Assembly: GCA_900547315.1 (NCBI GenBank)
Contig: URGI01000038.1
Location: forward strand, 1 to 18,176
Direction of reading: 5' to 3'
DNA: 18,176 nt
Source of the DNA: an uncultured Eubacteriales bacterium
GTDB lineage: Bacteria > Bacillota > Clostridia > Oscillospirales > Oscillospiraceae
Below, piece after piece: positions 8,436 to 15,582 of the stretch; the stretch's first letter is position 1, and each line of letters begins with the position of its first letter. The translations under genes were made by a program, and so were the position numbers. Under the pieces are notes generated by a model. The model made no database searches and was not told where the DNA came from. It worked only from the letters and a program-made list of their open reading frames with translations.

Positions 8436-9769
8436 ATGCTTTTATTATCTCCTGTTTCTATTTCTATCCTCAATATTTTATCCCCGATCTTCGGGGTAAA
8501 ACGCTCATCCACGGCAAGGCCGAGCACGGCCATTATGCCTTTTTCATCCCTCAGCACGACCGCGGTATCGCGCTCGCGCGAGGTCATCCCCGCCTCAAGA
8601 AAGAGGCTTTTCAGTTTTTTTGCGCATCCTCTGCCGCGCGGACGCATACGGTCGCCGCTGCGTCTGGCGGTACAGACGATAGTACCACATATATTCTCAC
8701 ATTTGAAGCAATAAGTTTTTAACGGGCTGTTAATTTCTTGCGTGTAATTCGTTAAAGTGGAGATTATTTTTACACCGGCCTCCGGAATGTACAGCGTCTC
8801 GCCCGGGATCAGCTCCCGCTCCGGCATCTCCGCCGCGGTCTCGCCGCCGAACCAGAGTCTCCCCTGCTCGCGCCGCACCCGCAGCCCCGGAACATCGGCA
8901 TAGCCGAGCCCCTCGCCCTTGCACAGCGCAAGCAGCGCATCGACGTGCACGGCGCTCAGCGTTTTCGGGCACATCCGGCGCATGACGCGCGAGGCTATCG
9001 CCGCGGGCAGGGCGTTTATCCCGTCCAGCGGCAGGCTGCCGCCGGTGAGATTTGCCGATATGAAATCCGCCGCGAGGCCGTTCAGGCAGTCCTCATCCTC
9101 ACGCAGCAGCTCCGCCGTGCGGAGCATCGCCGTCTCGAAGCCGGGGTTTATCTCCCGCAGTACGGGGGAGGCATGGTGGCGGATGAGGTTGCGGCTGTAA
9201 TCGTCGCTGCCGTTGGTGCTGTCCTCGACATGGGAGATGCCGTTTTCCGCGAGATAGGCTTCTATCTCCCGCCGCGTCACGCCGAGGAGCGGGCGGACTA
9301 TCTCGCCGCGCACGGGCGGTATGCCGCGAAGTCCCGCGCCGCCGGTTCCGCGCGCGAGATTGAAGAGCATCGTCTCGGCGTTGTCGCCCGCGTTATGCGC
9401 GGTGGCGATCCTGTCACAGCCGAAACGCGCCGCCGCGCGGCGCAAAAAATCGTAGCGCAGCTCGCGCGCGGCCTCCTCGGTGCTCATGCCGTGTACTGCG
9501 GCGAATCTGTTCACGTCCCCGTGCTCCACGGCAAGCTCTATGCCGTGTTCGCGGCAGAAATCCTCGACAAAGCGGCAGTCGCGCAACGATTCCTCCCCGC
9601 GCAGGCCGTGCTCAAAATGCGCGGCACATACCGTGATATTCAGGCGCTCCGCCTGAGAATACAGCCAGTGCAGCAGGCACATCGAGTCCGCCCCGCCGGA
9701 GACGGCGCACAGGACTTTACAGCCCTGCGGCAGCATATCATATTTTTTGATCAGCTCAGTATTCATCAT
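8408..9769 (-). CDS. tilS: TilS, tRNA(Ile)-lysidine synthase
   Basis: This 453-residue N-type ATP pyrophosphatase adds lysine to C34 of tRNA-Ile(CAU), so that it reads AUA and is charged with isoleucine. The P-loop-like motif SGGADS (24-29) sits in VLCAVSGGADSMCLL. The ATP-PPase domain continues through AHFEHGLRG, IATAHNAGDNAETML and GTGGAGLRGIPPVRG. The C-terminal TilS domain is recognisable near KKLKSLFLEAGMTSRERD (about 378-396). Two adjacent ATGs are possible starts (9769 or 9766), with only a weak GAGAAG site before them. The start overlaps the end of dnaB by 14 nt, so translation is probably coupled to dnaB. The gene is expected to be essential. Confidence 0.95.
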   Translation of the reverse strand: MMNTELIKKYDMLPQGCKVLCAVSGGADSMCLLHWLYSQAERLNITVCAAHFEHGLRGEESLRDCRFVEDFCREHGIELAVEHGDVNRFAAVHGMSTEEAARELRYDFLRRAAARFGCDRIATAHNAGDNAETMLFNLARGTGGAGLRGIPPVRGEIVRPLLGVTRREIEAYLAENGISHVEDSTNGSDDYSRNLIRHHASPVLREINPGFETAMLRTAELLREDEDCLNGLAADFISANLTGGSLPLDGINALPAAIASRVMRRMCPKTLSAVHVDALLALCKGEGLGYADVPGLRVRREQGRLWFGGETAAEMPERELIPGETLYIPEAGVKIISTLTNYTQEINSPLKTYCFKCENICGTIVCTARRSGDRMRPRGRGCAKKLKSLFLEAGMTSRERDTAVVLRDEKGIMAVLGLAVDERFTPKIGDKILRIEIETGDNKSICRETLKEC

Positions 9770-11102
9770 CGCGCCGCTTCTCGACCGAACCGAAGCTCGT
9801 GTACTCCGGCAGCCAGGACAGCTCCACCGTACCGGTCGAGCCTTTGCGGTTTTTCAGCACTATCGCCTCGGCCAGATTCGGATTTTCACATTCCTTATTA
9901 TAATACCCGTCGCGGTATAGACCTATGACAACGTCCGCGTCCTGCTCGATAGCGCCGGACTCACGCAGGTCGGACAGCATCGGGCGCTTGTCCTGACGGC
10001 TCTCGTTTGCACGCGACAGCTGCGACAGGCACACGACCGGAACGTTCAACTCCTTGGCCATTATCTTCAGCATACGGCTGATATCGCTGACGGCCTGCGT
10101 GCGGCTCTCATTCGACCACGAATGCCCGCTGCCCGCCGACTGCATCAGCTGCAGATAGTCAATGACGACAAGACCGAGGTCGGGGACTCTGCGGCACTGC
10201 GCGTTCATCTCCGACACCGTCAGCGTCGGGTTATCGTCGATCCTGATGTCCGACGCGCTTAGAGTCTGCGCGGCATCGGCAATGTCGCGCCACTGCTGCT
10301 CTGAGAGCTGACCGGTCAGCAGGTTCTGCGACGGAATCAGCGCCGCGCGCGACAGCAGTCTCGACGTGAGCTGCTCGCGCGACATTTCGAGCGAGAATAT
10401 CGCAACGGTCTTTTTCAGCGTCATGCCGACGTTGAGCGCGATATTCAGCGCGATACTCGTTTTGCCCATGCCGGGGCGCGCCGCGATCAGGATAAGCTCG
10501 GACTTGTTCAGGCCGAGGATCGTCCTGTCGAGGTCGGGAAGTCCCGTCGGCAGGCCGGGGATCTTATTGCCGGAGCTTGCCGCTTCGCTGAGCCGGTCGA
10601 ACACGGTCTGCACGACCATGGATATCGGCATCAGGCCGCCGACCGTCCTGCCCTGGCGCAGCGCGTATATCTTGCGCTCCGCGGCTTCAAGCATCGTGTC
10701 GGCCTCGCCGGAGCCCTCGTACACCATGTTGTTTATCTCGTCCGCCGTCTCGCCCAGGCGGCGCAGCAGCGCGCGGTCACGCACGATGGCGGCGTACTCA
10801 AGGACGTTCGCGGCGGTGGGCGTGACGCGCATTATCTCCGCGAGGTAATTCTCGTTGCCGTCCTGATACACGCCGCGCACCTTCATCTGGTCGAGCACGG
10901 TGACGGGGTCGATGGTCTGCCCGTAGGAGAACATGGCGTACATCGTCTCATATATATCGCGGTTGAGCTTTATATAAAACTCGTCCGCCTTCAGTTTTTC
11001 AAGGACCTCCGGTACACACCTCGGGTCGATGAGCATGGAGCCGATGACGGCCTGCTCAGCGGGGGCGGAATGGGGCGTCTTTCTGCCCAGCAGCTCCTCC
11101 AA
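9756..11102 (-). CDS. dnaB: DnaB, replicative DNA helicase
   Basis: This 448-residue hexameric helicase unwinds DNA at the replication fork (the B. subtilis name is DnaC). An N-terminal helical domain (about 10-110) and linker are followed by the RecA-like domain. Walker A is ARPGMGKT (208-215), Walker B is LVVIDYLQLM, and the later motifs read VVCLSQLSRANE and MLSDLRESGAIEQDADVV. The start is TTG at 11100-11102: a stop lies three codons upstream, no ATG occurs before the conserved N-terminal domain, and a GAGGTG site precedes it by 7 nt. It follows rplI by 24 nt, and its end overlaps tilS. No intein interrupts the Walker A region. Confidence 0.97.
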   Translation of the reverse strand: MEELLGRKTPHSAPAEQAVIGSMLIDPRCVPEVLEKLKADEFYIKLNRDIYETMYAMFSYGQTIDPVTVLDQMKVRGVYQDGNENYLAEIMRVTPTAANVLEYAAIVRDRALLRRLGETADEINNMVYEGSGEADTMLEAAERKIYALRQGRTVGGLMPISMVVQTVFDRLSEAASSGNKIPGLPTGLPDLDRTILGLNKSELILIAARPGMGKTSIALNIALNVGMTLKKTVAIFSLEMSREQLTSRLLSRAALIPSQNLLTGQLSEQQWRDIADAAQTLSASDIRIDDNPTLTVSEMNAQCRRVPDLGLVVIDYLQLMQSAGSGHSWSNESRTQAVSDISRMLKIMAKELNVPVVCLSQLSRANESRQDKRPMLSDLRESGAIEQDADVVIGLYRDGYYNKECENPNLAEAIVLKNRKGSTGTVELSWLPEYTSFGSVEKRRDDEY

Positions 11103-11126
11103 CCTGACTCACCTCGGAAAAAGATT

Positions 11127-11573
11127 TTATCCCTCAACTACCAGCACGTTTATCGTGCCGCTGACCTCATAGCCGAGCTTCGCCTTGACGGTGTAAGCGC
11201 CGAAGGTCTTGATGGGCTCGGCCTGAACGATCTTGTTCTTCTCGATCTCGATGCCGAACTGCTCGCGCAGTGCGTCGCTTATCTCCTGCGAAGTGACGGC
11301 GCCGAAGAGCTTGCCGCCCGCGCCGGCCTTGGCGTGGATTATCGCCTGCACCGCGCCGAGCTTCTTTGCGTTCTCCTCGGCCTGCGCCTTCTCCTTGGCG
11401 ATCTGCGCAAGGCGCGCCTTCTCCTTGAGCTTCATGGTGTTTATGTTGTCGGCAGTGGCTTCGGTTGCGAGCTTGCGCGGCAGCAGATAGTTGCGCGCGT
11501 AGCCGTCGGAGACTTCTTTCATCTCGCCCTTCTTGCCCTGTCCTCTTACGTCAACGTTGAAAATGACTTTCAT
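11127..11573 (-). CDS. rplI: Ribosomal protein bL9
   Basis: This 148-residue large-subunit protein binds 23S rRNA. The N-terminal domain shows the L9 signature (GQGKKGEMKEVSDGYARNYL and then LPRKLATEA), followed by the long connecting helix rich in K, A and E. The C-terminal domain ends GYEVSGTINVLVVEG. The ATG at 11571-11573 (MKVIFNVD) is chosen because an AAGGAGG site lies 8 nt upstream and the family begins with MKVI. The frame extends 10 codons further, but only into the intergenic gap and the end of gdpP. It lies 22 nt after gdpP and 24 nt before dnaB, as in many Bacillota. Confidence 0.98.
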   Translation of the reverse strand: MKVIFNVDVRGQGKKGEMKEVSDGYARNYLLPRKLATEATADNINTMKLKEKARLAQIAKEKAQAEENAKKLGAVQAIIHAKAGAGGKLFGAVTSQEISDALREQFGIEIEKNKIVQAEPIKTFGAYTVKAKLGYEVSGTINVLVVEG

Positions 11574-11595
11574 TATATGATCCTCCTTTTTGGGT

Positions 11596-13581
11596 TTATC
11601 CAAGATAATCGTCTATGGCCGCGTATATTCTCTTCGCGGCCGTGTTCACGTCGGTCCCCGCAAACTGCGCGGCCGCCGCACTGCGGTTGCCGCCGCCGCC
11701 CACCTTTTCCATGATGAGCTGCACGTTCAGCTCGCCTATCGAGCGTGCCGAGGCAAACGATCCGCCGTTTCCGTCCGGCGCGACGACGATGGACGCGTCC
11801 ACGCCCGAAATGTTCAGCAGTTCGTCCGCCGCCGAGGCCGCGACGACGCGGTTCTGCGGCTCCTCCGGCACGGCGATGGCAAGATTGCGGTAGAGCTTCG
11901 CGCTCTGGAGTATCTTATACTTGGCGACGGTGTCGTCCATGTCGGTCTGCAGAAGCTTCTTGACATCGGTGGTGTCCGCACCCGCGCGGCGCAGGTAGGC
12001 CGCCGCGTCAAAGGTGCGCTCGCCGGTGCGGATGGTGAAGCTCTTGGTGTCGAGCACGATGCCGGCCAGCAGCGCCTCGGCCTCGCAGCGCAGAATGTCG
12101 TTCTGATCCACGACCTCCTGCAGCACCTCCGTCATCAGCTCGCCCGCCGAGGACGCGTACGGCTCGATGAAGCCGAGCGCGGCGTTGTGGATATAGGTCG
12201 CGGCGACGCGGTGATGGTCGATGACCGCGACGCGGTTGCAGGCCATGAGCAGGTCCGCATCCTCCACCTGCTCAGGGCGGTTTGTGTCCACGACGACGAG
12301 GAGCGTTCTCCCGTCGGCGCGGAGCATCGCCTCCTGCGGGCTTATGAACGTGTCGTGATATTCCGGCTGGCGGCGCACCATCTCGATGAGCGCGCCGGAA
12401 TAGTTTTTGTTGAGGTCGATGACGATGTTCGCCTTCACGCCCAGCAGTCTCGCCAGCGCGCATACGCCCACCGCGCCGCCGACACTGTCAAGGTCGGCGA
12501 ATTTATGACCCATGACCAGCACCTTCGACGAATCGCGCACGAGCTCGGCGAGAGTGTTCGCCATGACGCGGGACTTGACCTTGGTGCGCTTTTCGACCTC
12601 GCTGCCGCGGCCGCCGAAGAACTCAAAGCTGAGCCGGTTCTTGATGACCGCCTGATCGCCGCCGCGCGAGAGCGCAAGCTCTATGGCGACGGTCGCATAC
12701 TGCAGCGCCTCCGCGAGCGAGGATGCATCCACGCCGAGGCCGAGGCTTATCGAAGCGTCGATGCCGGTCGGGCTTTCGACCTGGTGCACCTCCTGAATGA
12801 TGGGGAATTTCTCCGCCTTCAGCTGCTCAAGGCAGCGGCTCTCAAACAGGATGAGATAGCGGTCGCGCTCGTAGCGGCGGATGATGGCCTTGTTGTCATC
12901 GCACCACTTGTTGAGCTTGTCCTCGATGGCGTCGCGGATGTCGTTCTTGATGCGGTCGGGCTGGTTCTTGACCAGCTCGTCCATATTATCGATGACCAGC
13001 ACGCAGGCGACGGGGCGGGAGTTTTCGTACTCCATGCGGATGTCGTCGTACTCGGTCATGTCCACCCAGTAGGTGATGCCCATGAAGGCGCTGTCGTCCC
13101 CGTCCTCGGAGCGGATGATGTTGCCATGTATCTGGTACTTGCGGCCGTTCACGGTCAGCAGGCTCGGGTACTGGGTCTTGCCCTCGAGCAGCCACTTGCC
13201 GTTGAATTCCGGCACAAGGTCGGACACGCGCACGTCGAGCCGCGTGCCGCTGCTGCCGCTCATGGCGAAGAACATCTCGTTGCCCCAGATGATGCGCGAA
13301 TCGTCCAGCCGGAAAGCGGCGATGGGCAGCGGGAAATTCATCAGGGTGTTGTTTTTGGCGTTCTCCGTGTCATAGGTCACGGACTCGATGTACGATTCCA
13401 GCTGCTTTGCGCGGCGGCGGCGGGAGAAGAAGGAGTAGATCATCAGGATGAGAATGATGACGCCCTCGGCCACCGCAAGCTCGTACATCTTGAAAAACAG
13501 GGCTGCCGCCGCGAAGAGGACGAGGAAGATCAGGTACAGTCTCCCGCCCGGCTCGGCCAGCCGCTGCAAGTTTTTGTTCAT
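11596..13581 (-). CDS. gdpP: GdpP, cyclic-di-AMP phosphodiesterase (DHH/DHHA1)
   Basis: This 661-residue membrane protein has the full GdpP (YybT) architecture. Two N-terminal membrane helices (about 13-30 and 36-52) are followed by a PAS-like domain (about 80-170). A degenerate GGDEF domain (about 185-320) has no canonical GGDEF motif; the nearest sequence is SRGGDQA. The DHH domain has GHKFADLDSVGG (358-369), VVDTN (430-434) and DHHR (455-458). The DHHA1 domain is C-terminal. The family hydrolyses c-di-AMP to pApA, controlling osmotic and cell-wall homeostasis. The length is nearly identical to B. subtilis GdpP. It is the promoter-proximal gene of the six-gene operon, with a GGAGGTG site before the ATG. 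Confidence 0.96.
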   Translation of the reverse strand: MNKNLQRLAEPGGRLYLIFLVLFAAAALFFKMYELAVAEGVIILILMIYSFFSRRRRAKQLESYIESVTYDTENAKNNTLMNFPLPIAAFRLDDSRIIWGNEMFFAMSGSSGTRLDVRVSDLVPEFNGKWLLEGKTQYPSLLTVNGRKYQIHGNIIRSEDGDDSAFMGITYWVDMTEYDDIRMEYENSRPVACVLVIDNMDELVKNQPDRIKNDIRDAIEDKLNKWCDDNKAIIRRYERDRYLILFESRCLEQLKAEKFPIIQEVHQVESPTGIDASISLGLGVDASSLAEALQYATVAIELALSRGGDQAVIKNRLSFEFFGGRGSEVEKRTKVKSRVMANTLAELVRDSSKVLVMGHKFADLDSVGGAVGVCALARLLGVKANIVIDLNKNYSGALIEMVRRQPEYHDTFISPQEAMLRADGRTLLVVVDTNRPEQVEDADLLMACNRVAVIDHHRVAATYIHNAALGFIEPYASSAGELMTEVLQEVVDQNDILRCEAEALLAGIVLDTKSFTIRTGERTFDAAAYLRRAGADTTDVKKLLQTDMDDTVAKYKILQSAKLYRNLAIAVPEEPQNRVVAASAADELLNISGVDASIVVAPDGNGGSFASARSIGELNVQLIMEKVGGGGNRSAAAAQFAGTDVNTAAKRIYAAIDDYLG

Positions 13582-13620
13582 CGGCGCACCTCCATGCGTT
13601 CAATACGAAAATATGTGTAA

Positions 13621-13644
13621 AATGCAAATTCTAATGCAAATTCT
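13621..13644. repeat. Perfect 12-bp tandem duplication in the gdpP leader
   Basis: AATGCAAATTCT occurs twice back to back with no mismatch. It lies between the predicted transcription start (about 13651) and the gdpP ATG, so it would be in the 5' untranslated leader. It is AT-rich and could be a recent slippage duplication or a doubled binding site. Confidence 0.9.
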
Positions 13645-13657
13645 TTAGTAATGTATC

Positions 13658-13686
13658 ATTATAGCAAACAGCGGCATTTTTGACAA
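13658..13686 (-). promoter_or_regulatory. Sigma-A promoter of the gdpP-rplI-dnaB-tilS-hpt-ftsH operon
   Basis: On the minus strand a -35 box TTGTCA (13681-13686) and a perfect -10 box TATAAT (13658-13663) are separated by 17 nt. The predicted start is near 13651, giving a leader of about 70 nt before the gdpP ATG. No other consensus-like promoter was seen in the short junctions downstream, so it may serve all six genes. Internal promoters inside coding sequence cannot be excluded. Confidence 0.85.
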
Positions 13687-13761
13687 CACAAATAATTCTA
13701 TTTTTCGTGGGAATAATCTAGTTAAGTAAGATAACGGCAGCCGGAGTCGGAGGAGGTATAT

Positions 13762-14778
13762 ATGAAAGCTGTGATTATGGCCGGAGGCGAGGGCCGCCGG
13801 CTCAAAAGCATAACCGGCGAGCGGCCGAAGCCCATGGTACCGCTGCTCGGCCGTCCCATGATGGAGCACATCCTGCTGCTGCTGAAAAAGCACGGCTTCG
13901 ACGAGGTCTGCGCGGCGGTTAAATACCGCGCAGAGGACATCATGCGCTATTTCGGCGACGGCAGCGCCCTCGGCGTGCGGCTCGAATACCGCGTCGAGCG
14001 CGAGGCGCTGGGCACGGCGGGCGGCGTGAAAAACTGCGTGGACTTCTGCGGCAGCGACGATTTTCTCGTCATCAGCGGCGACGCCGCCTGCGACTTCGAC
14101 CTCGCGCGGCTCATGCGCGTCCACCGCGAGTCCGGCGCGGGCGTGACCATCGCGCTGTGCCGCAACGCCGAGCCGCTCCGCTACGGCCTCGCCGTCACCG
14201 ACCCGACAGGCCGCATCCGCAGCTTCATCGAAAAGCCGCTTTGGCCGCGCGTCGTGACCGACTTTGTGAACACCGGCATCTACGCCGTGTCCCCGCGCGT
14301 CATGGAGCTTGTACCGGACGGGCGGGCGTTTGACTTCGGCAAGGAGCTGTTCCCGCTCCTGCTCCGGCGCGGCGAGCTTATCCGCGGCGAGGTGATGGAC
14401 GGCTACTGGTGCGACGTGGGGACGCCGCTGTCGTACTACCAGTGCTGCGTGGACGCACTGCGCGGCAGGCTCGACCTCTCCCCCGCTCCGGAATTTGCCG
14501 CGGCTCCCGCTCCCGACGACGGCGATGACGGCAGCGGCGGCGTTATCTGTCCGTGCCGCGACCGCGCGGAGCTGATGGGGACGCTGTCGGAGCTGTTCAT
14601 GGACATGGGCGCGGACTACTCCGACGGGCTGCGCGTATCCGGCGATGGCTTCGAGCTGCACATAGCGCCGCTCGCCAGCCGCAGCGCGGTGCGCGTTGCG
14701 ATCGAGTCAGAGCGCGAGGAATTCGCCCGCGAGCTGACCTCCACCGCGCTTGAGCTTATCCGCGCACTGGACAAATAG
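13762..14778 (+). CDS. Sugar-nucleotidyltransferase fused to a phosphomannomutase domain IV-like tail
   Basis: Residues 1-235 form a sugar-1-phosphate nucleotidyltransferase domain. It has the nucleotide-binding loop MAGGEGRRL (6-14) with RPKPMVP, a SGDAACDFDL metal motif (about 105-114), FIEKP (155-159), VNTGIY (169-174) and DGYWCDVGTP (213-222). These match the N-terminus of the GMP/PMM (mannose-1-phosphate guanylyltransferase/phosphomannomutase) fusion family. That family then has a left-handed beta-helix and four mutase domains. Here a short Ala/Pro/Asp/Gly-rich linker (about 240-260) leads straight to about 78 residues (261-338) that resemble only the last mutase domain (VICPCRDRAELMGTL, DGLRVSGDGFELHIAP, SRSAVRVAIES). 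About 450-500 residues of the full-length family are therefore absent. The GGAGG site lies 7 nt before the ATG. NDP-mannose or a related sugar nucleotide is the likely product, but the substrate is not certain. An alternative is that the tail is an unrelated small domain. Confidence 0.82.
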   Translation: MKAVIMAGGEGRRLKSITGERPKPMVPLLGRPMMEHILLLLKKHGFDEVCAAVKYRAEDIMRYFGDGSALGVRLEYRVEREALGTAGGVKNCVDFCGSDDFLVISGDAACDFDLARLMRVHRESGAGVTIALCRNAEPLRYGLAVTDPTGRIRSFIEKPLWPRVVTDFVNTGIYAVSPRVMELVPDGRAFDFGKELFPLLLRRGELIRGEVMDGYWCDVGTPLSYYQCCVDALRGRLDLSPAPEFAAAPAPDDGDDGSGGVICPCRDRAELMGTLSELFMDMGADYSDGLRVSGDGFELHIAPLASRSAVRVAIESEREEFARELTSTALELIRALDK

Positions 14779-14807
14779 TTGAATCCCCCGCAGTTTTGGT
14801 GTAGAAT
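14779..14807 (+). promoter_or_regulatory. Promoter of the cupin gene
   Basis: A -35 box TTGAAT (14779-14784) and a -10 box TAGAAT (14802-14807) are spaced by 17 nt. They begin immediately after the nucleotidyltransferase stop codon and lie about 35 nt before the cupin ATG. The cupin can therefore be transcribed independently of the gene upstream. No terminator separates the two genes, so read-through is also possible. Confidence 0.65.
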
Positions 14808-14840
14808 ACAGCTATACTTCAACAGGGGGTAAGCTCTATT

Positions 14841-15188
14841 ATGATAAGAAGAAAAAATGAACGTATACACGAGACCAAGCAGGCGTTCGGCGGCATGGGT
14901 ATGCTGGAGGCCGACCGTATCCTGAACGACGCCGACGAGATGCAGGGCAAGGGTCGGCTGTTCAACCACATCTATCTGCGCAAGAACTGCGAAGTTGGCT
15001 GGCATGTCCATCAGGGCGACGGCGAGGTGTACTACATTCTCAAGGGCCGCGGCGAGTACAGCGACAACGGCACGCTCACGACGCTCGAGGCAGGCGACGT
15101 TGCTTTCTGTCCCAGCGGCGAGGGGCACAGCATCCTCAACCGCGACGACGAGACGCTCGAAATGATCGCGCTCGTGCTGTATATGTGA
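14841..15188 (+). CDS. Small single-domain cupin protein
   Basis: This 115-residue protein is a Cupin_2-type beta-barrel. Motif 1 is GWHVHQGDGEVYYILKGRG with metal ligands H55, H57 and E62. Motif 2 is GDVAFCPSGEGHSILN with H96. All four expected ligands are present, so it should bind a divalent metal. Small cupins of this kind include sugar isomerases, dioxygenases and ligand-binding proteins, and the sequence does not show which applies. A GGGGG run lies about 12 nt before the ATG. It has its own promoter and a strong hairpin after the stop, so it looks like a one-gene unit. Any link with the neighbouring nucleotidyltransferase is positional only. Confidence 0.85.
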   Translation: MIRRKNERIHETKQAFGGMGMLEADRILNDADEMQGKGRLFNHIYLRKNCEVGWHVHQGDGEVYYILKGRGEYSDNGTLTTLEAGDVAFCPSGEGHSILNRDDETLEMIALVLYM

Positions 15189-15193
15189 TAGTG

Positions 15194-15219
15194 ATCGGGA
15201 CGGCAGCCGCCGTCCCGAT
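15194..15219 (+). terminator. Terminator of the cupin gene
   Basis: A perfect 11-bp stem (15194-15204 with 15209-15219) encloses the 4-nt loop AGCC and begins 5 nt after the cupin stop. It is followed by TGCTTT and, slightly further on, CCTTTTCTTTT, so the T tract is imperfect. Confidence 0.75.
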
Positions 15220-15582
15220 TGCTTTACCCTGCCTTTTCTTTTGCCTATTGGCAATAGTCGGAGTCTGGCGTCCCCTCAGTCAGCCTTATGGCTGACAGCG
15301 TCTCGCTGCGGCTCGGTCACGGCGCGGCTCTGACATGCCCCCGGCATGTCATTCACTACCGCGCCGCCGCTTCGCTACCTAAAAGGGGCGCCAAGCGTAT
15401 GCGGCGCAGCCAATGCAGCTCCCCTGCCCCCATATTTCCATGCGTTAACAGTTTTCTTTCGCTTTGTTCAAAAATATTTGCGCTTTTGTTCATTACAAGT
15501 ACACAAATGCATTGTATCTTATACCTACAAGCAAAGAATAAGACAAACCAAGCAAGTTCAAATAGCAAAAGAGGTCTTTTTA
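15220..15582. other. Intergenic region between the cupin and htrA genes
   Basis: This 363-nt stretch holds no gene that I recognise. Its left half is GC-rich and is filled by the dispersed repeat copy at 15262-15427. Its right half (15430-15582) is AT-rich and is the presumed htrA leader and promoter region. The best promoter-like pair there is TTACAA (15493-15498) and TATCTT (15515-15520) with a 16-nt spacer, which is weak. The frame of htrA is open back to 15346 but shows no conserved sequence upstream of its assigned start. Confidence 0.7.
15262..15427 (+). repeat. Dispersed intergenic hairpin repeat, longer inverted copy
   Basis: This segment carries the same modules as 5545-5610 in the opposite orientation: CCCCTCAGTCAGCC (15272-15285) and CCTAAAAGGGGCGCCAA (15378-15394), ending with CAGCTCCCCT (15416-15425). 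Between the first two modules lies extra sequence built as a nested hairpin. GGCGCGG (15321-15327) pairs with CCGCGCC (15359-15365) around an inner 9-bp stem TGACATGCC (15331-15339) with GGCATGTCA (15343-15351). It encodes nothing recognisable and is consistent with a non-autonomous miniature element or a structured RNA repeat. The exact ends are approximate. Confidence 0.65.

Noticed and set aside
13578..13595. Five-codon ORF (MEVRR) whose stop overlaps the gdpP start as ATGA
   Set aside because: Its ATG is part of the ATGGAGG ribosome binding site region and has no binding site of its own, so it is most likely incidental.
11590..13620. 676-codon open frame on the plus strand opposite gdpP
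   Set aside because: The minus strand encodes a complete, motif-bearing GdpP here. The plus-strand translation is low-complexity and matches nothing I recognise.
13680..13732. Plus-strand promoter for the nucleotidyltransferase starting with TTGACA at 13680
   Set aside because: The -35-like hexamer overlaps the gdpP -35 box, but no acceptable -10 box lies 16-18 nt downstream. The true promoter of this gene could not be identified.
13645..14661. 338-codon open frame on the minus strand opposite the nucleotidyltransferase
   Set aside because: It is a codon-usage shadow of the plus-strand gene, which has clear motifs, a ribosome binding site and full length.
15346..15582. 79-codon N-terminal extension of the htrA-type protease
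   Set aside because: It crosses the dispersed repeat and the AT-rich leader and has no ribosome binding site at its first ATG, whereas the ATG at 15583 does.
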